Source of the DNA: Mytilus californianus
Lineage: Eukaryota; Mollusca; Bivalvia; Mytilida; Mytilidae
Assembly: GCF_021869535.1 (NCBI RefSeq)
Contig: NW_026262593.1
Location: forward strand, 67,854,322 to 67,918,321
Direction: 5' to 3'
Length of the DNA: 64,000 nt
The position numbers were made by a program, and so were the translations under genes. Below the pieces are notes generated by a model. That model worked only from the letters and a program-made list of their open reading frames with translations, searched no databases and had not been told where the DNA came from. This document shows positions 62,704 through 64,000 of this stretch, in pieces; positions within the stretch are counted from its first letter, which is position 1, and each line of letters starts with the position of its first letter.

Positions 62704-64000
62704 GTTAACATACCATATAGTACTCTTATATACCGTCTATCAACAGTATATGTCTATACCTACCGTCGGTGGTTAACGTACAATATAGTATTCATATGCA
62801 CTATCTATCAACAGTATTTTTCTATACCTACCGTCGGTGGTTAACATACAATATAGTACTCCTATATACCGTATATCAACAGTATTTGTCTATACCTACC
62901 GTCGGTGGTTAACATACCATATAGTACTCTTATATACCGTCTATCAACAGTATATGTCTATACCTACCGTCGGTGGTTAACGTACAATATAGTATTCATA
63001 TGCACTATCTATCAACAGTATTTTTCTATACCTACCGTCGGTGGTTAACATACAATATAGTACTCCTATATACCGTATATCAACAGTATTTGTCTATACC
63101 TACCGTCGGTGGTTAACATACAATACAGTGCTCCATTACACAGTCTATCAACAGTATTTTTCTATACCTACCGTCGGTGGTTAACATACCATATAGTACT
63201 CTTATATACCGTCTATCAACAGTATATGTCTATACCTACCGTCGGTGGTTAACGTACAATATAGTATTCATATGCACTATCTATCAACAGTATTTTTCTA
63301 TACCTACCGTCGGTGGTTAACATACAATATAGTACTCCTATATACCGTATATCAACAGTATTTGTCTATACCTACCGTCGGTGGTTAACATACAATACAG
63401 TGCTCCATTACACAGTCTATCAACAGTATTTTTCTATACCTACCGTAGGTGGTTAACATACCATATAGTACTCTTATATACCGTCTATCAACAGTATATG
63501 TCTATACCTACCGTCGGTGGTTAACGTACAATATAGTATTCATATGCACTATCTATCAACAGTATTTTTCTATACCTACCGTCGGTGGTTAACATACAAT
63601 ATAGTACTCCTATATACCGTATATCAACAGTATTTGTCTATACCTACCGTCGTTGATTAACATACAATACAGTGCTCCATTACACAATCTATCAACAGTA
63701 TTTTTCTATACCTACCGTCGATGGTTAACATACCATATAGTACTCTTATATACCGTCTATCAACAGTATATGTCTATACCTACCGTCGGTGGTTAACGTA
63801 CAATATAGTATTCATATGCACTATCTATCAACAGTATTTTTCTATACCTACCGTCGGTTTTTAACATACAATATAGTACTCCTATATACCGTATATCAAC
63901 AGTATTTGTCTATACCTACCGTCGGTGGTTAACATACAATACAGTGCTCCATTACACAGTCTATCAACAGTATTTTTCTATACCTACCGTCGGTGGTTAA

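Larger units (their letters stand above)
56950..64000 (+). repeat. 68-bp satellite array, right copy (over 100 units, 272-bp higher-order repeat)
   Basis: Four 68-bp unit types follow in order: a ('cataccatatagtactctta'), b ('cgtacaatatagtattcata'), c ('catacaatatagtactccta') and d ('catacaatacagtgctccat'). All share 'ctatacctaccgtcggtgg'. The 'gtgctcc' marker of type d lies at 57,003, 57,139, 57,411, 57,615, 57,887, 58,159 and 58,431; the spacing is mostly 272 bp, with 136- and 204-bp exceptions where units are missing. Type c carries the odd-centred palindrome ATATAC-C-GTATAT. Orientation is opposite to 42,482-45,877. The array continues past the window end. Frames of 62-100 codons within it stop at the TAA of 'ggttaacat' and are artefacts. 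Confidence 0.97.

Noticed and set aside
42482..64000. CRISPR array (regular spacing, palindromic core)
   Set aside because: There are no unique spacers: the whole 68-bp unit is repeated, and the context is eukaryotic satellite DNA.
1..64000. tRNA or rRNA genes
   Set aside because: No cloverleaf-compatible A/B box pair with an acceptor stem and no rRNA-like conserved segment was seen. The B-box-like match in the satellite lacks tRNA structure.

Overview
This window is eukaryotic, AT-rich and almost wholly repetitive. It most likely comes from a marine bivalve, probably a Mytilus-type mussel. That attribution rests on recognising several dispersed repeats from memory: a 'gatatgattgccaatgagac'-type SINE-like element, a 'gagaggcgaaagata'-type element, and hairpin-ended elements carrying a microsatellite plus about 150-160 bp internal tandem units. 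No database search was possible. I see no complete conventional protein gene, no rRNA, no tRNA and no CRISPR.

Layout. (1) 1-40,402: one satellite array of about 190-bp monomers. Two monomer types (A and B) alternate as an about 380-bp dimer, and diagnostic monomers recur in fixed order to give higher-order blocks with a base length near 4.75 kb (range 1.5-7.8 kb). The array runs off the left edge and stops abruptly at 40,402. (2) 40,403-42,481: non-satellite DNA with a possible tiny two-exon gene (40,650-40,671 joined to 41,719-41,801). (3) 42,482-45,877: a second satellite with a 68-bp unit, in three blocks (subfamily GG, subfamily TT, subfamily GG). (4) 45,878-56,949: a mosaic of transposable-element debris. 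It holds hairpin/microsatellite/tandem-core elements, SINE-like repeats, a decayed non-LTR reverse-transcriptase tail on the minus strand (52,977-53,167), short tandem arrays (35, 67, 76 and about 130 bp), and a 193-bp tandem duplication in which one copy is interrupted by an 876-bp element and the other is the matching empty site. (5) 56,950-64,000: a long 68-bp array in the opposite orientation to (3), organised as a 4 x 68 = 272-bp higher-order repeat. It contains a 2.3-kb internal segmental duplication and runs off the right edge.

The open reading frames of 60-260 codons inside the satellites are by-products of repeat periodicity and are not annotated as genes. The window looks like heterochromatic, possibly pericentromeric, DNA. 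Its interest lies in how the satellites and the tandem-bearing mobile elements are organised, amplified and connected.
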